This document shows, piece after piece, positions 1-9,428 of a stretch of DNA of 64,000 nt. Under the pieces are notes generated by a model, which saw only the letters and a program-made list of their open reading frames with translations, did not search any database and was not told where the DNA came from. Made by a program: the position numbers and the translations under genes. This DNA is from an uncultured Paracoccaceae bacterium (GTDB lineage: Bacteria > Pseudomonadota > Alphaproteobacteria > Rhodobacterales > Rhodobacteraceae). Every line of letters starts with the position of its first letter. Position 1 is the first letter of the stretch. The DNA lies in contig CALKXV010000005.1 in assembly GCA_938005545.1 (NCBI GenBank), positions 62,001 to 126,000 of the forward strand, read 5' to 3'.

Positions 1-1
1 G

Positions 2-775
2 TCACAACCCGTTGTCATCTCCGACCGCATCGATCCAGCCCGCGCGGCTGCACTTTTGGCAACTTTGGGCAATTCCAGCACCGTTGATGTTGGCGCATCT
101 CTGCCACCTCTGGCGCATTTTGCATTCTTTTGGGAACCGGTGACCGAAGATAATATTGGTCACGACGGCCATGAGAAACTGGGTGGCTTGATCCCCGATT
201 TAGGGCTTCCAATCCGCATGTGGGCCGGGGGACGCATGACGTTCCACGGCGTGTTCCGTGCCGGAGTGGCAGCGGAGAAAATATCAACTTTCATCGGGGT
301 CACACGCAAAGAAGGTCGAAGCGGAAAGCTTGCTTTTGTCACGCTTCGACACGAAATTCGCCAACGCGGTGCGCCGATTTTAACCGAAGAACAAGACATC
401 GTTTACCGCGCCGCCGGTTCCTCGCATGGTGAAGCGCCCATTGAAACCGCCGAAGCAGATGAACGCCGGGCTCTAAGGATCAGCGAAGTCACGCTTTTTC
501 GCTACTCAGCGGTGACGTTCAACAGCCACCGCATCCACTATGATGTCGATTATTGCCGCGAGGAAGGCTATCCCAATCTGGTGGTTCATGGCCCATTGCT
601 CGCAACCCGGTTGGCCGGCTTTGCCGCGGATCACTTGGGGGTGCTCAAAACGTTTTCTTTCCGGGCAACGGCGCCGTTGTTTCTTGGCGATGTCGCTTGG
701 CTGTGCCGGGCTGGAGAACGGTACTGGGTCGAAGGCCCGCAACGCAGGATCTGTATGGTGGCAGAGGCGCGCTAG
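2..775 (+). CDS. MaoC/hot-dog fold dehydratase, FAS1-like / mesaconyl-C4-CoA hydratase-like (5' end outside window)
   Basis: Frame is open to the left window edge (..SQPVVISDRIDPARAAALLATLG..); motifs HYDVDYCREEGYPNLVVHGPLLATRLAGF typical of hot-dog hydratases. Confidence 0.7.
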   Translation, partial: SQPVVISDRIDPARAAALLATLGNSSTVDVGASLPPLAHFAFFWEPVTEDNIGHDGHEKLGGLIPDLGLPIRMWAGGRMTFHGVFRAGVAAEKISTFIGVTRKEGRSGKLAFVTLRHEIRQRGAPILTEEQDIVYRAAGSSHGEAPIETAEADERRALRISEVTLFRYSAVTFNSHRIHYDVDYCREEGYPNLVVHGPLLATRLAGFAADHLGVLKTFSFRATAPLFLGDVAWLCRAGERYWVEGPQRRICMVAEAR

Positions 776-1803
776 GTTTGGATCAGGTTGGTGTGGAAGT
801 CGGGAGGGATGGTGTCGCGGCCCTCCAAAACCAAATCCACCATGATTTCCGATATCTTAGGAGCCATTCCAAATCCAATTTTAAAGCCACCATTCGCGAT
901 AAAATGCCCAGACCGACTGGGCCACGGCCCTAATAAAGGTGCGCGGTTTTTCGCCCGTGGTCGGACGCCTGCCCATCGTTGCAAAACCGGAGCATCGGCG
1001 ATTGCGGGAACGATGTCGCGCGCCTGTGCGATGATCGCATCTAAGGCCTCATCTGTTGTGTCAGGCGTTTCGAATTCCCGTTCCGACGTTGAACCAACGG
1101 CCAAAGTGCCGTCCAGATGGGGTACCAAATGCAAGCCATCTGCGTAAATTTGCGGCTGTCCTGCCGCGTTGTATTCCAATAATGCTGCTTGCCCTTTCAC
1201 CCCGTTTCCAATGGGTTGCTCAAAGAGCTTCGAAAGCTCCAACAATCCTTGCCAGCCCGTTGCCCATACCGTAGGGCCGTCAGTCTTCGCCTCGGTTGTG
1301 ATGTCTCCGCCTTGTGACTGGATCGCCTTCGCAAGACTGTCGATGGCCTTTCGCGGGTTCAAAATGCCGGACAGAGTGTCGCTGACATAAAGCCCGGTTG
1401 GTGAAGATGGGCACCATGAGCCTGAAACTTCAACGATCTCCCATAAGGCATTGTTCCCCCACCGAAACTCGGCATGCTTGCACCGTGATCGCGCCAAAGT
1501 AACGTCTTGATCCGTGGCAAGTGGCATCAGTCGGCCAACGCGACCATAGCCACTTTCAAGCCCTGAATTGTAATCAACGTCGCGCCAGAAGTCCTTGGCC
1601 ATCAACAGACTTTCCAACTGAAACTGTTTTTTGTCGTTCCAAGGATCGGGCGTGTGCGGCTGAAGCGCACCAACGATACCCCCAGACGATCCCGCGCCCA
1701 AACCACGGGGATCAACCACCCGAACACGTGCGCCTCGTCGCAATGCGGCCCAAGCGATCGACAGGCCGAAAATCCCGGCGCCGCGCACTGTCAGATCGAC
1801 CAT
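772..1803 (-). CDS. FAD-dependent oxidoreductase (DAO family, MnmC C-terminal-domain-like)
   Basis: N-terminal VRGAGIFGLSIAWAALRRGARVRVVD Rossmann motif; C-terminal GVRPRAKNRAPLLGPW; start chosen at internal ATG (1803). Confidence 0.75.
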   Translation of the reverse strand: MVDLTVRGAGIFGLSIAWAALRRGARVRVVDPRGLGAGSSGGIVGALQPHTPDPWNDKKQFQLESLLMAKDFWRDVDYNSGLESGYGRVGRLMPLATDQDVTLARSRCKHAEFRWGNNALWEIVEVSGSWCPSSPTGLYVSDTLSGILNPRKAIDSLAKAIQSQGGDITTEAKTDGPTVWATGWQGLLELSKLFEQPIGNGVKGQAALLEYNAAGQPQIYADGLHLVPHLDGTLAVGSTSEREFETPDTTDEALDAIIAQARDIVPAIADAPVLQRWAGVRPRAKNRAPLLGPWPSRSGHFIANGGFKIGFGMAPKISEIMVDLVLEGRDTIPPDFHTNLIQT

Positions 1804-1812
1804 TGCCAAGCC

Positions 1813-2535
1813 ATGCCCCCCAAGCCACTGTCCCGGAACGGGACGAAGGCGAGTGTAGGGCAGCCTGTGGAAGACAACCAGCATTCTCAGATCGACTGGC
1901 GGGGCGATGTGCCCGTTGCGCGGCGCTTTGACGACCCGTATTTTTCGCTTGAGAATGGGTTGGCAGAAACGCGCCATGTTTTCCTTGCGGGAAACGGATT
2001 GCCGACGCGCTTTCGCCCAGGGTTTCACATAGCTGAGCTTGGATTTGGCACCGGATTGAACGCGCTTGCGGCTGTCGCTTCCTGGGACGACGCGGGCATA
2101 GATGGCCCTTTGCATTTCACGTCGTTCGAAGAGTTTCCGATGTCGGTTGATGCGATGGAACGTGCTTTGTCCGCTTACCCCGAGTTGGACATATGGAAAG
2201 TACCAATGATGGAGGAATTTCGATCTGGTACATTAAAAGTTCGATCCAACAGTCTTATTCTAAACGTTATTCTTGGGGACGCCCGGATGACAGTTCCGAA
2301 ATGGGCGCAAATGGCGGATGCCTGGTTTCTTGACGGTTTCGCACCTGCAAAAAATCCTGAGCTTTGGGAGCCGGGCTTGATGGCCGAAGTCGGACGCCAC
2401 ACGAAAAAAGGTGGTACAGCAGCCACTTATAGTGCGGCGGGGCACGTTCGGTCGGCTTTGGTCGATGCAGGCTTCGACGTTGAACGAATACCGGGTTTTG
2501 GCCGAAAACGGCATATGACGGTGGCGCGGAAATGA
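1813..2535 (+). CDS. mnmD: tRNA (5-methylaminomethyl-2-thiouridine)(34)-methyltransferase MnmD (MnmC N-terminal domain)
   Basis: RRFDDPYFSLENGLAETRHVFLAGN, ELGFGTGLN, WFLDGFAPAKNPELW, TYSAAGHVRSAL motifs; start may be 1813 or nearby GTG codons 1855/1867. Confidence 0.85.
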   Translation: MPPKPLSRNGTKASVGQPVEDNQHSQIDWRGDVPVARRFDDPYFSLENGLAETRHVFLAGNGLPTRFRPGFHIAELGFGTGLNALAAVASWDDAGIDGPLHFTSFEEFPMSVDAMERALSAYPELDIWKVPMMEEFRSGTLKVRSNSLILNVILGDARMTVPKWAQMADAWFLDGFAPAKNPELWEPGLMAEVGRHTKKGGTAATYSAAGHVRSALVDAGFDVERIPGFGRKRHMTVARK

Positions 2536-3407
2536 TCGAACAATCAAATCGCGCCGGTGTCTTCCTGATGATCGCAACAACTTTGGTTTTCGCAACGCAG
2601 GATGGCATCTCGCGGCATTTGGCCGAAACCTATAACACCTTTCTGGTTGTGATGATCCGGTATTGGTTTTTTGCGGCTTTCGTCATTTTTATTGCAGCAC
2701 GCCAGCCGGGCGGTATCCGCGCAACGGCAACGACAAAGCAACTGGGCCTGCAAATTTTTCGCGGGCTATTGTTGGCGGGCGAGATTTGTGTGGCGGTCTA
2801 TGGTTTCACCTTGTTGGGGTTGGTTGAAAGCCATGCGATTTTCGCATCCTATCCATTAATTGTGGCCGCGCTTGCAGGTCCGTTCTTGGGGGAAAAAGCA
2901 GGATGGCGACGTTGGCTTGCCATTTTTGCCGGATTTCTGGGGATGTTAATCATCCTGCAACCGGGCTCGGGCGTTTTTCAAGCGGTTGCGATCATCCCTT
3001 TAATCTCGGCCTTTATGTTCGCGCTTTACGCGCTGACAACACGGTACGCTGCACGACAAGACGCGGCTCTGACCTCGTTCTTCTGGACCGGGATTACTGG
3101 GGCGGTCGTCACCACTGGTATTGGCTTGCCAAATTGGGAGACGATGGCGGCTGACGACGCGTTTTGGATGCTAGCGCTTTGTATCACTGGAGTTCTTGGG
3201 CATTGGCTTTTAATCCGGTGCTATGAAGTTGCCGAAGCGAGTGCAGTGCAACCTTTTGCCTATTTCCACTTGGTTTTTGCAGTTTTGATCGGGATTCTCG
3301 TATTTGGCGAGGCAGTAAAATCCAATGTCGCCTTCGGCGCGGCTTTGATCGTGGGAGCGGGCGTTTTTGCCCTTTGGCGGGCGCATGTCACCAGAAAAAG
3401 CGCATGA
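2532..3407 (+). CDS. DMT/EamA family transporter
   Basis: About 10 hydrophobic segments, EamA-type repeats. Confidence 0.8.
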   Translation: MIEQSNRAGVFLMIATTLVFATQDGISRHLAETYNTFLVVMIRYWFFAAFVIFIAARQPGGIRATATTKQLGLQIFRGLLLAGEICVAVYGFTLLGLVESHAIFASYPLIVAALAGPFLGEKAGWRRWLAIFAGFLGMLIILQPGSGVFQAVAIIPLISAFMFALYALTTRYAARQDAALTSFFWTGITGAVVTTGIGLPNWETMAADDAFWMLALCITGVLGHWLLIRCYEVAEASAVQPFAYFHLVFAVLIGILVFGEAVKSNVAFGAALIVGAGVFALWRAHVTRKSA

Positions 3408-3480
3408 AAACCCCATAAATCAGGGCGTTGCTTGAATCTGTCCCTATCTCTATTATGGTCCGCGACCTAAGGGACGGGGT

Positions 3481-4545
3481 ATGATGGGGACGACGCGAAC
3501 GATTGCTTTGGCGATACTGCTTACGACGTTTTGCAGTAGTGTTTTGGCACAGGATTTGCGCATTGCCACGGTAACGCGCACGCCTTTTTCGATGATAGAA
3601 AAAGATGTGGATACGGGGTTTTCGATCGATCTTTGGGCCGCCGTGGCCGACGAACTTGGATTCAGTTATTCCATAGATCGATTTCAGACATTTTCCGAAA
3701 TGTTGGATGAAGTGGAAGCCGGACGCGCGGATATTGCTGCGGCAAATATTTCCATTACGGCCGAGCGTGAGACCAATATGGACTTTAGCCAACCGATCTT
3801 TTCATCGGGTCTTCGGGTGATGGTGCCTGCGAACATGCAAGGGGGGTCTTTGATTACGGTGCTTTGGTCGCGTGATTTGGCTTTGATCGCATTGGCTGCG
3901 TTCGGGCTATTGATCGGTGGCGGTATGTTGATGTGGCGGTTCGAGCGGAATGCGCAGGAATACTTCAAAGGCAATGCACGCGAAAAGCTGTTTCCGTCGT
4001 TTTGGTGGGCCTTGAACCTTGTGGTGAACGGCGGGTTCGAAGAACGCGTGCCGCGTACCGCTCTGGGGCGGGTGTTTGCGACACTTTTGGTCGTTTCGTC
4101 ATTGTTTATTGTGTCGATTTTTGTGGCGCATATCACGGCTGCGATGACGGTGGATGCGATCCAGTCGAATGTGAATTCAATCAATGATCTTTATGGCAAG
4201 CGCGTCGGAACCACATCGGGATCAACTTCGGCCACCTACTTGGAACAACGCGATTTGCGCTATCGCGGGTTTGACGATCTGGAACAATTGATTGCGGCAT
4301 TTGAAGAAGGTGAATTGGACGCCGTGGTCTTCGATTCACCCATCTTGTCGTATTATGTGAACACAGACGGGGCGGGGATTGGTGAGCTTACCGGGCCGGT
4401 TTTTTTGCATGACAACTATGGATTTGCCATGCAGACGAATAGCCCGCTGCGCGAGCCGATCAATCGAACGCTGCTTCGGTTCGCCGAAGACGGGACATAC
4501 CAAGGTCTGTTGACGAAATGGTTTGGGTCGGAAACGAGCCGATAG
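3481..4545 (+). CDS. Prokaryotic ionotropic-glutamate-receptor-like protein (periplasmic SBP lobes S1/S2 flanking a TM-pore-TM module)
   Basis: Signal peptide, S1 (RIATVTRTPFSMIE..), M1, pore SFWWALNLVVNGGFEERVPRTALGR, M3 SLFIVSIFVAHITAAMT, S2 (GKRVGTTSGSTSATYL..). Confidence 0.8.
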   Translation: MMGTTRTIALAILLTTFCSSVLAQDLRIATVTRTPFSMIEKDVDTGFSIDLWAAVADELGFSYSIDRFQTFSEMLDEVEAGRADIAAANISITAERETNMDFSQPIFSSGLRVMVPANMQGGSLITVLWSRDLALIALAAFGLLIGGGMLMWRFERNAQEYFKGNAREKLFPSFWWALNLVVNGGFEERVPRTALGRVFATLLVVSSLFIVSIFVAHITAAMTVDAIQSNVNSINDLYGKRVGTTSGSTSATYLEQRDLRYRGFDDLEQLIAAFEEGELDAVVFDSPILSYYVNTDGAGIGELTGPVFLHDNYGFAMQTNSPLREPINRTLLRFAEDGTYQGLLTKWFGSETSR

Positions 4546-4550
4546 TGGTG

Positions 4551-5156
4551 TTAGCCCAGACGTTTCAGTTCTTCGGTCAGCTTGTCAATGTTGCCGCCAA
4601 CCCGGTCCAGCACGGCGCCAATTTCAGACCGTTCAGCCTTCAAAAGGCTAATGCCTTCAATCAGCAAATCAAAGAATTTATCTTTGCCTGATCTGTCCGA
4701 CACAACAAAAGACACGTCAAAGGGTGCATATCCCGGTGCCCGCACAACGCCGCGTACTTCCTGGAAGTTTCTGACAGCACGCGCGCCGGTCACTTGGACT
4801 TCGCCGCCGACAAACTGACGAAACCTTTTGCCGTATTTACGGGACAAATAGCCGGTCAGTGATTTTGAGAACGCCCGCAGCTGACCCGATGATGCCGAGC
4901 GCGCTGGCGGGCCGAGGATAGCACGCGAGATCGTTGGCACATCCGCATAGCTGTTGAAAATCGATTCGAAGTCGCGGAACAGAGCGTTGCCACGTTTGCC
5001 AGAGTTTATCGCGCGGTTGATATCGTTCACGACGCTATTAATGAGTTTGGTCGCTTCGGCCTCGGTCAACGCAAATGCAGGCGACAGTCCAAAAGCAATG
5101 ACGCTGGAGGCTCCGGTAAGAAGTACACGACGACGATTCATTTTAGAAATCTTCAT
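4551..5156 (-). CDS. mlaC: MlaC-family phospholipid-binding / ABC transporter auxiliary protein
   Basis: Signal peptide and MlaC-like architecture; adjacent to mlaA; start could also be 5141. Confidence 0.75.
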   Translation of the reverse strand: MKISKMNRRRVLLTGASSVIAFGLSPAFALTEAEATKLINSVVNDINRAINSGKRGNALFRDFESIFNSYADVPTISRAILGPPARSASSGQLRAFSKSLTGYLSRKYGKRFRQFVGGEVQVTGARAVRNFQEVRGVVRAPGYAPFDVSFVVSDRSGKDKFFDLLIEGISLLKAERSEIGAVLDRVGGNIDKLTEELKRLG

Positions 5157-5922
5157 AAAGTCCTCCATAAACCCCTTCAAAGAGGTCATCAAAGGGATCT
5201 ACCCCGTCTTCGGCAGAACTTTGCTCGCCAAGTGCAAAACGACGGCTCTCGGTGTAGAAAAGTCTGAGCTGGGCGTAACTGTCTTCGCTATCATACAGAA
5301 GGCTATCAATGGTGTCTGAGAATTCGAACCGTGAATTCAGGCCTGACGGGACGGACGTGGCGACCTGAACGTCACTCGAGTCGCTAACAATTGCTGACAA
5401 GGGATTGGCCACGATGTCGACGATCAGGCCCACAGAATCGCGTTCGTTAGATGGGCCCAAAAACGGCAATTCGAGGTAAGCACCTTCGCGCACGCCCCAA
5501 GTCGCCAAAGTGTCGCCGAAGCCAGTATGGCGTTGTTCCAACCCGAAATCACCGGTGGCCGGGTCAAAGAGCCCGAACACGCCAATCGTCGAATTCACCA
5601 AAAATCTGAAAAAAGTGTGTCCCGCGTCCTGAAGATCGCCTTGCGCGATGTGGTTCACGATTGAACGCGGTTCGTCCAGGTTGGCGGCCGCATTCGAAAT
5701 GCTGCGTCGTATCGGGTTAGGAACAACCTTGCCGTAGACTTGGCTGGCAGGCCGCAAAACAACAGTATCCACACCTTTGTTCACTTCATGACTGGCGCGA
5801 TTTACGCGTTCGTACGGATCGTTGGTGCCGCCGCCTTCGGGCGGTGCAGCACAGGCGGACAGGCCGATAAACGCGACCGAGAGAACCGCAAAACGGTTAA
5901 TAAGTTGGTTTTTATAGGTCAC
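5143..5922 (-). CDS. mlaA: MlaA (VacJ) family lipoprotein
   Basis: DPYERVNRASHEVNKGVD, lipobox-like LSACAAP, TFGDTLATWGV. Confidence 0.9.
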   Translation of the reverse strand: MTYKNQLINRFAVLSVAFIGLSACAAPPEGGGTNDPYERVNRASHEVNKGVDTVVLRPASQVYGKVVPNPIRRSISNAAANLDEPRSIVNHIAQGDLQDAGHTFFRFLVNSTIGVFGLFDPATGDFGLEQRHTGFGDTLATWGVREGAYLELPFLGPSNERDSVGLIVDIVANPLSAIVSDSSDVQVATSVPSGLNSRFEFSDTIDSLLYDSEDSYAQLRLFYTESRRFALGEQSSAEDGVDPFDDLFEGVYGGLYEDF

Positions 5923-6104
5923 GAATTATCCAATGGCAGCATGAATTCGAGTCGTTTCACCACACATATGGTATCTGATTTGAGAATTACAGGCTTTGCT
6001 TGTGTCCTGACAATTTTGTGCGACGGATGTTGCGCCTGCGTTCTTTGCAGTCAATATGATGCTTGAAATGGGTCAATGGACCAAAAATATACAAGGAAAA
6101 CATC

Positions 6105-6572
6105 ATGAACGCGTCTATCCACGACAAACTGACAGAAAAGAGCTTAAGCTTGCCATCAGGCGCTGCACCGGCTGCCAACTATGTGCCGTTTGTGAAATCA
6201 GGGTCGCTCCTTTTTGTGTCGGGCCAGATCTCGATGGACGCGTCCGGGGCTTTGATCACCGGCAAGCTTGGTGCTGAACTGGATGTGGAACAAGGCGCGG
6301 CGGCGGCTGAACGTTGCGCGCTTGGGTTATTGGCGCAAGTGAGTGCGGCCTGCGACGGCGATTTCGCGAAGTTGAAACGTGTGGTCAAATTGACCGGGTT
6401 TGTGAACTCGACACCGGATTTTACGGACCAGCCCAAAGTCATCAATGGCGCGTCCAATCTGCTGGTTGATCTTTTGGGTGATGCCGGACGACATTCCCGT
6501 TCTGCGGTCAGTGCCGCTGCGCTTCCGCTTGGCGTTGCCGTCGAGATCGAAGGGATATTTGAGTTGGTATGA
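6105..6572 (+). CDS. RidA family protein
   Basis: YjgF/RidA motifs: SGQISMDASG, VVKLTGFVNSTPDF, GDAGRHSRSAVSAAALPLGVAVEIE. Confidence 0.85.
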   Translation: MNASIHDKLTEKSLSLPSGAAPAANYVPFVKSGSLLFVSGQISMDASGALITGKLGAELDVEQGAAAAERCALGLLAQVSAACDGDFAKLKRVVKLTGFVNSTPDFTDQPKVINGASNLLVDLLGDAGRHSRSAVSAAALPLGVAVEIEGIFELV

Positions 6573-7336
6573 GCCCCCTACTGCCTGACACCTTCCTGAA
6601 AATACCGTTGGCCCATCGGGGTCTGCACGACCGTGACCAGGGGCGACTTGAAAATTCGCTTCCCGCTGTCGAGGCAGCTATCAACGCAGGCTACGGCATT
6701 GAGATCGATGTTCAAATGACGTCTGATTCTCAAGCCATTGTGTTTCACGACTACGAATTGAGCCGGCTGACGACCGAGCAGGGTATCGTCAGGCGCCATA
6801 CCTTAGCCGAGCTCGCGGATGTTCAGTTGCAAGGTGATGCGGGGCCCGTGCCAAGCCTTGAGCAAGTGTTGGAACTGGTTGCGGGCCAAGTTCCGTTGTT
6901 GGTTGAAATCAAGGACCAAGACGGCAACCTTGGGTCCGACGTGGGGCCGTTGGAAAGTGCCGTGGGCGAAGCGTTGACGGGTTACGAAGGGCCTGTCGGT
7001 GTTATGTCGTTCAATCCCCATTCTGTTGGCGCAATGCAGACCTTGTTGCCCTATGCGCCGCGCGGTTTGGTAACGGCGGCCTTTGAGCCAGACCACTGGC
7101 CGCTGCCCGAACAAAGAGCTTTGGAACTGGCGCGTATTCCCGACTTTGCCCGTGTGGGCGCGTCATTCATCAGCCACGATGCGCGCGATCTTGAGAACCC
7201 GCGCGTTAAAGAACTGCGTGACAGTGGTGCAAATGTCCTGTGTTGGACAATCAGGTCGCCCGAAGAAGAGGCGATGGCCCGCAAGTTTGCCGAAAACGTG
7301 ACCTTCGAAGGTTATTTGCCGGCTGTTCCCGCTTGA
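6569..7336 (+). CDS. Glycerophosphodiester phosphodiesterase
   Basis: LAHRGLHD..ENSLPAVEAAINAGYGIEIDVQMTSD GDPD motif. Confidence 0.9.
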   Translation: MSPLLPDTFLKIPLAHRGLHDRDQGRLENSLPAVEAAINAGYGIEIDVQMTSDSQAIVFHDYELSRLTTEQGIVRRHTLAELADVQLQGDAGPVPSLEQVLELVAGQVPLLVEIKDQDGNLGSDVGPLESAVGEALTGYEGPVGVMSFNPHSVGAMQTLLPYAPRGLVTAAFEPDHWPLPEQRALELARIPDFARVGASFISHDARDLENPRVKELRDSGANVLCWTIRSPEEEAMARKFAENVTFEGYLPAVPA

Positions 7337-7371
7337 ACCCTGCGCGAAACGTGACAGGCTAACGCTGTCTC

Positions 7372-8556
7372 ATGACTGACACTGACCTCGAAATCTCCGC
7401 TGTGACCACGCTCGCCGCGATTGCGCCCGAAGATTGGGACGCTTGCGCTTGCCCGGAAGCGTTGAATGGTGGTGTCGCAATTGATCCTTTCACCACCTAT
7501 CGGTTTTTGAACGCCTTGGAAGAAAGCGGATCGGTCGGTGCGGGCACGGGTTGGTCGCCGCGATATCTGGTTGTCCGCGACGCGGGCCAAGTGATCGCCG
7601 TGGCACCGCTTTACGTCAAAAGCCATAGCCAGGGTGAATATATATTCGACCACAATTGGGCCCATGCGTGGGAGCGCGCGGGCGGGTCGTATTACCCCAA
7701 ATTGCAGCTGGCAGTGCCATTTACGCCAGCAACCGGTCGGCGGTTTTTAGTGCGTTCCGGTCATGAAAGCGAAGGGTTCGAAGCCTTGGTGCAAGGCGCT
7801 TTGCATATCGCGACCGAGAATCGGGTGTCGTCTGTTCACGCGACGTTTTGTACGGCTGAAGAAGCCGAACGAGGGGCCGAGATTGGTCTGTTGCACAGGG
7901 TCACCCAACAGTATCATTGGGCGAACGATGATTATGCAGATTTTGAGGGGTTTCTGTCGGCACTATCGTCGCGAAAACGTAAGACCATTCGTCGTGAACG
8001 GCGCATTGCGCAAACCTTCGGCGGTGAAATTCAGGCGTTTACGGGCGATACGCTGAGCCCTGAACATTGGGATGCATTCTGGGATTTTTACCAAGACACT
8101 GGTGCGCGCAAGTGGGGCACACCATATTTGACACGTGCATTTTTCGATCTGGCCCAAACCCACTTGGCCGACGATATCTTATTGGTGCTAGCGATGCGCG
8201 AGGGACGTCCCGTGGCGGGGGCGCTCAATTTCATTGGCCGTGACACGCTGTTTGGGCGGTATTGGGGTGCCCGGGAACATCACGACTGTCTTCATTTCGA
8301 GCTGTGCTATTATCAAGCGATTGATCATGCGATTGCGCGCGGTCTGTCGACCGTGGAAGCCGGCGCGCAGGGTGATCACAAGCTTGCGCGCGGGTATTTG
8401 CCGGTTGAGACCCATTCGCTCCACTGGATGGCGGATCAGGGTTTTTCGGGTGCTGTGTCGGATTATCTAAAGGCCGAGCGTGCGGCGGTTGATCAAGACA
8501 TCGAAGTTCTGACCAGCTATGGTCCGTTCAAGAAACTGACAGAGGATCCGGAATGA
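7372..8556 (+). CDS. GNAT-like / DUF482 (COG3146) family protein
   Basis: [31 protein letters not shown] and [14 protein letters not shown] motifs. Confidence 0.8.
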   Translation: MTDTDLEISAVTTLAAIAPEDWDACACPEALNGGVAIDPFTTYRFLNALEESGSVGAGTGWSPRYLVVRDAGQVIAVAPLYVKSHSQGEYIFDHNWAHAWERAGGSYYPKLQLAVPFTPATGRRFLVRSGHESEGFEALVQGALHIATENRVSSVHATFCTAEEAERGAEIGLLHRVTQQYHWANDDYADFEGFLSALSSRKRKTIRRERRIAQTFGGEIQAFTGDTLSPEHWDAFWDFYQDTGARKWGTPYLTRAFFDLAQTHLADDILLVLAMREGRPVAGALNFIGRDTLFGRYWGAREHHDCLHFELCYYQAIDHAIARGLSTVEAGAQGDHKLARGYLPVETHSLHWMADQGFSGAVSDYLKAERAAVDQDIEVLTSYGPFKKLTEDPE

Positions 8557-8843
8557 CTGACAAACTGGAAGGCGAAGCGCGCGCCGCAGCGATGACCGAG
8601 CTGAATGCCGCGGGCTGGACCCTTACGGATGATCGTGATGCGGTTCGTAAAGTCTTTAAGTTCAAGAACTTCGCCGAGGCTTGGGGTTGGATGACGCGGA
8701 TCGCGATCATCGCCGAAAAGATGAACCATCATCCGGAATGGTTCAACGTTTACAACCGTGTGGAGGTTGTTTTGACCACGCACGATGCTTTGGGGTTGAG
8801 CGAGCTGGATCTGAAATTGGCCCGCAAAATGGACGCGGGCTAA
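8553..8843 (+). CDS. phhB: 4a-hydroxytetrahydrobiopterin dehydratase
   Basis: [52 protein letters not shown]. Confidence 0.92.
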   Translation: MTDKLEGEARAAAMTELNAAGWTLTDDRDAVRKVFKFKNFAEAWGWMTRIAIIAEKMNHHPEWFNVYNRVEVVLTTHDALGLSELDLKLARKMDAG

Positions 8844-8863
8844 GGGTTTCAGTCAGGTTTCGC

Positions 8864-9352
8864 TCATAACATCTCCAGCAACGTCTCACCGGCAGTCAGA
8901 TTGCAGGTGCCGTTGTCTTCTTCAAGCTGAAGCACCTTCACTTCGCCATCCTCGATCAACATTGAACACCGTGTCATCCGATCCTTGAAGCCTGCCGCAG
9001 GCACCGTGAATTCTAGCCCCAGTGCTTTGGTCAGTTCGGAGTTCCAGTCTGCGAGCATGGTAATGCCTGCATCGCTTGCACCAGCGCTTTTGTCCCAATG
9101 TTCCATCACGCGGGCGTCGTTTACGGCGACGCAGAAAATCTCATCAATGCCTTTGGCCCGAAAAGCTTCGGCTGTGCGCATAAAACTTGGCAAATGCGCC
9201 GAAGAACAAATGGACGTATAGGCTCCGGGAAGCCCGAAAAGCACCACGCGCCGACCAGCCGCACGTTCGGCGATGTTCACAGGCGTGACCTCGCCGTTTT
9301 GAGAGTGCAGTAGTTCCACGTTCGGGAGTTTGTCGCCCACGTTCACCGTCAT
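8864..9352 (-). CDS. Peroxiredoxin (Prx5-like)
   Basis: VVLFGLPGAYTSICSSAHLPSF peroxidatic site region; start at internal ATG 9352. Confidence 0.88.
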   Translation of the reverse strand: MTVNVGDKLPNVELLHSQNGEVTPVNIAERAAGRRVVLFGLPGAYTSICSSAHLPSFMRTAEAFRAKGIDEIFCVAVNDARVMEHWDKSAGASDAGITMLADWNSELTKALGLEFTVPAAGFKDRMTRCSMLIEDGEVKVLQLEEDNGTCNLTAGETLLEML

Positions 9353-9428
9353 CGCGATTTCCTCTGTTTGCCAAGTGCCTTGGCGTAGATATAAGCCGAT
9401 AAGGGAATTGAGCCAGAGGCAATCGAAC

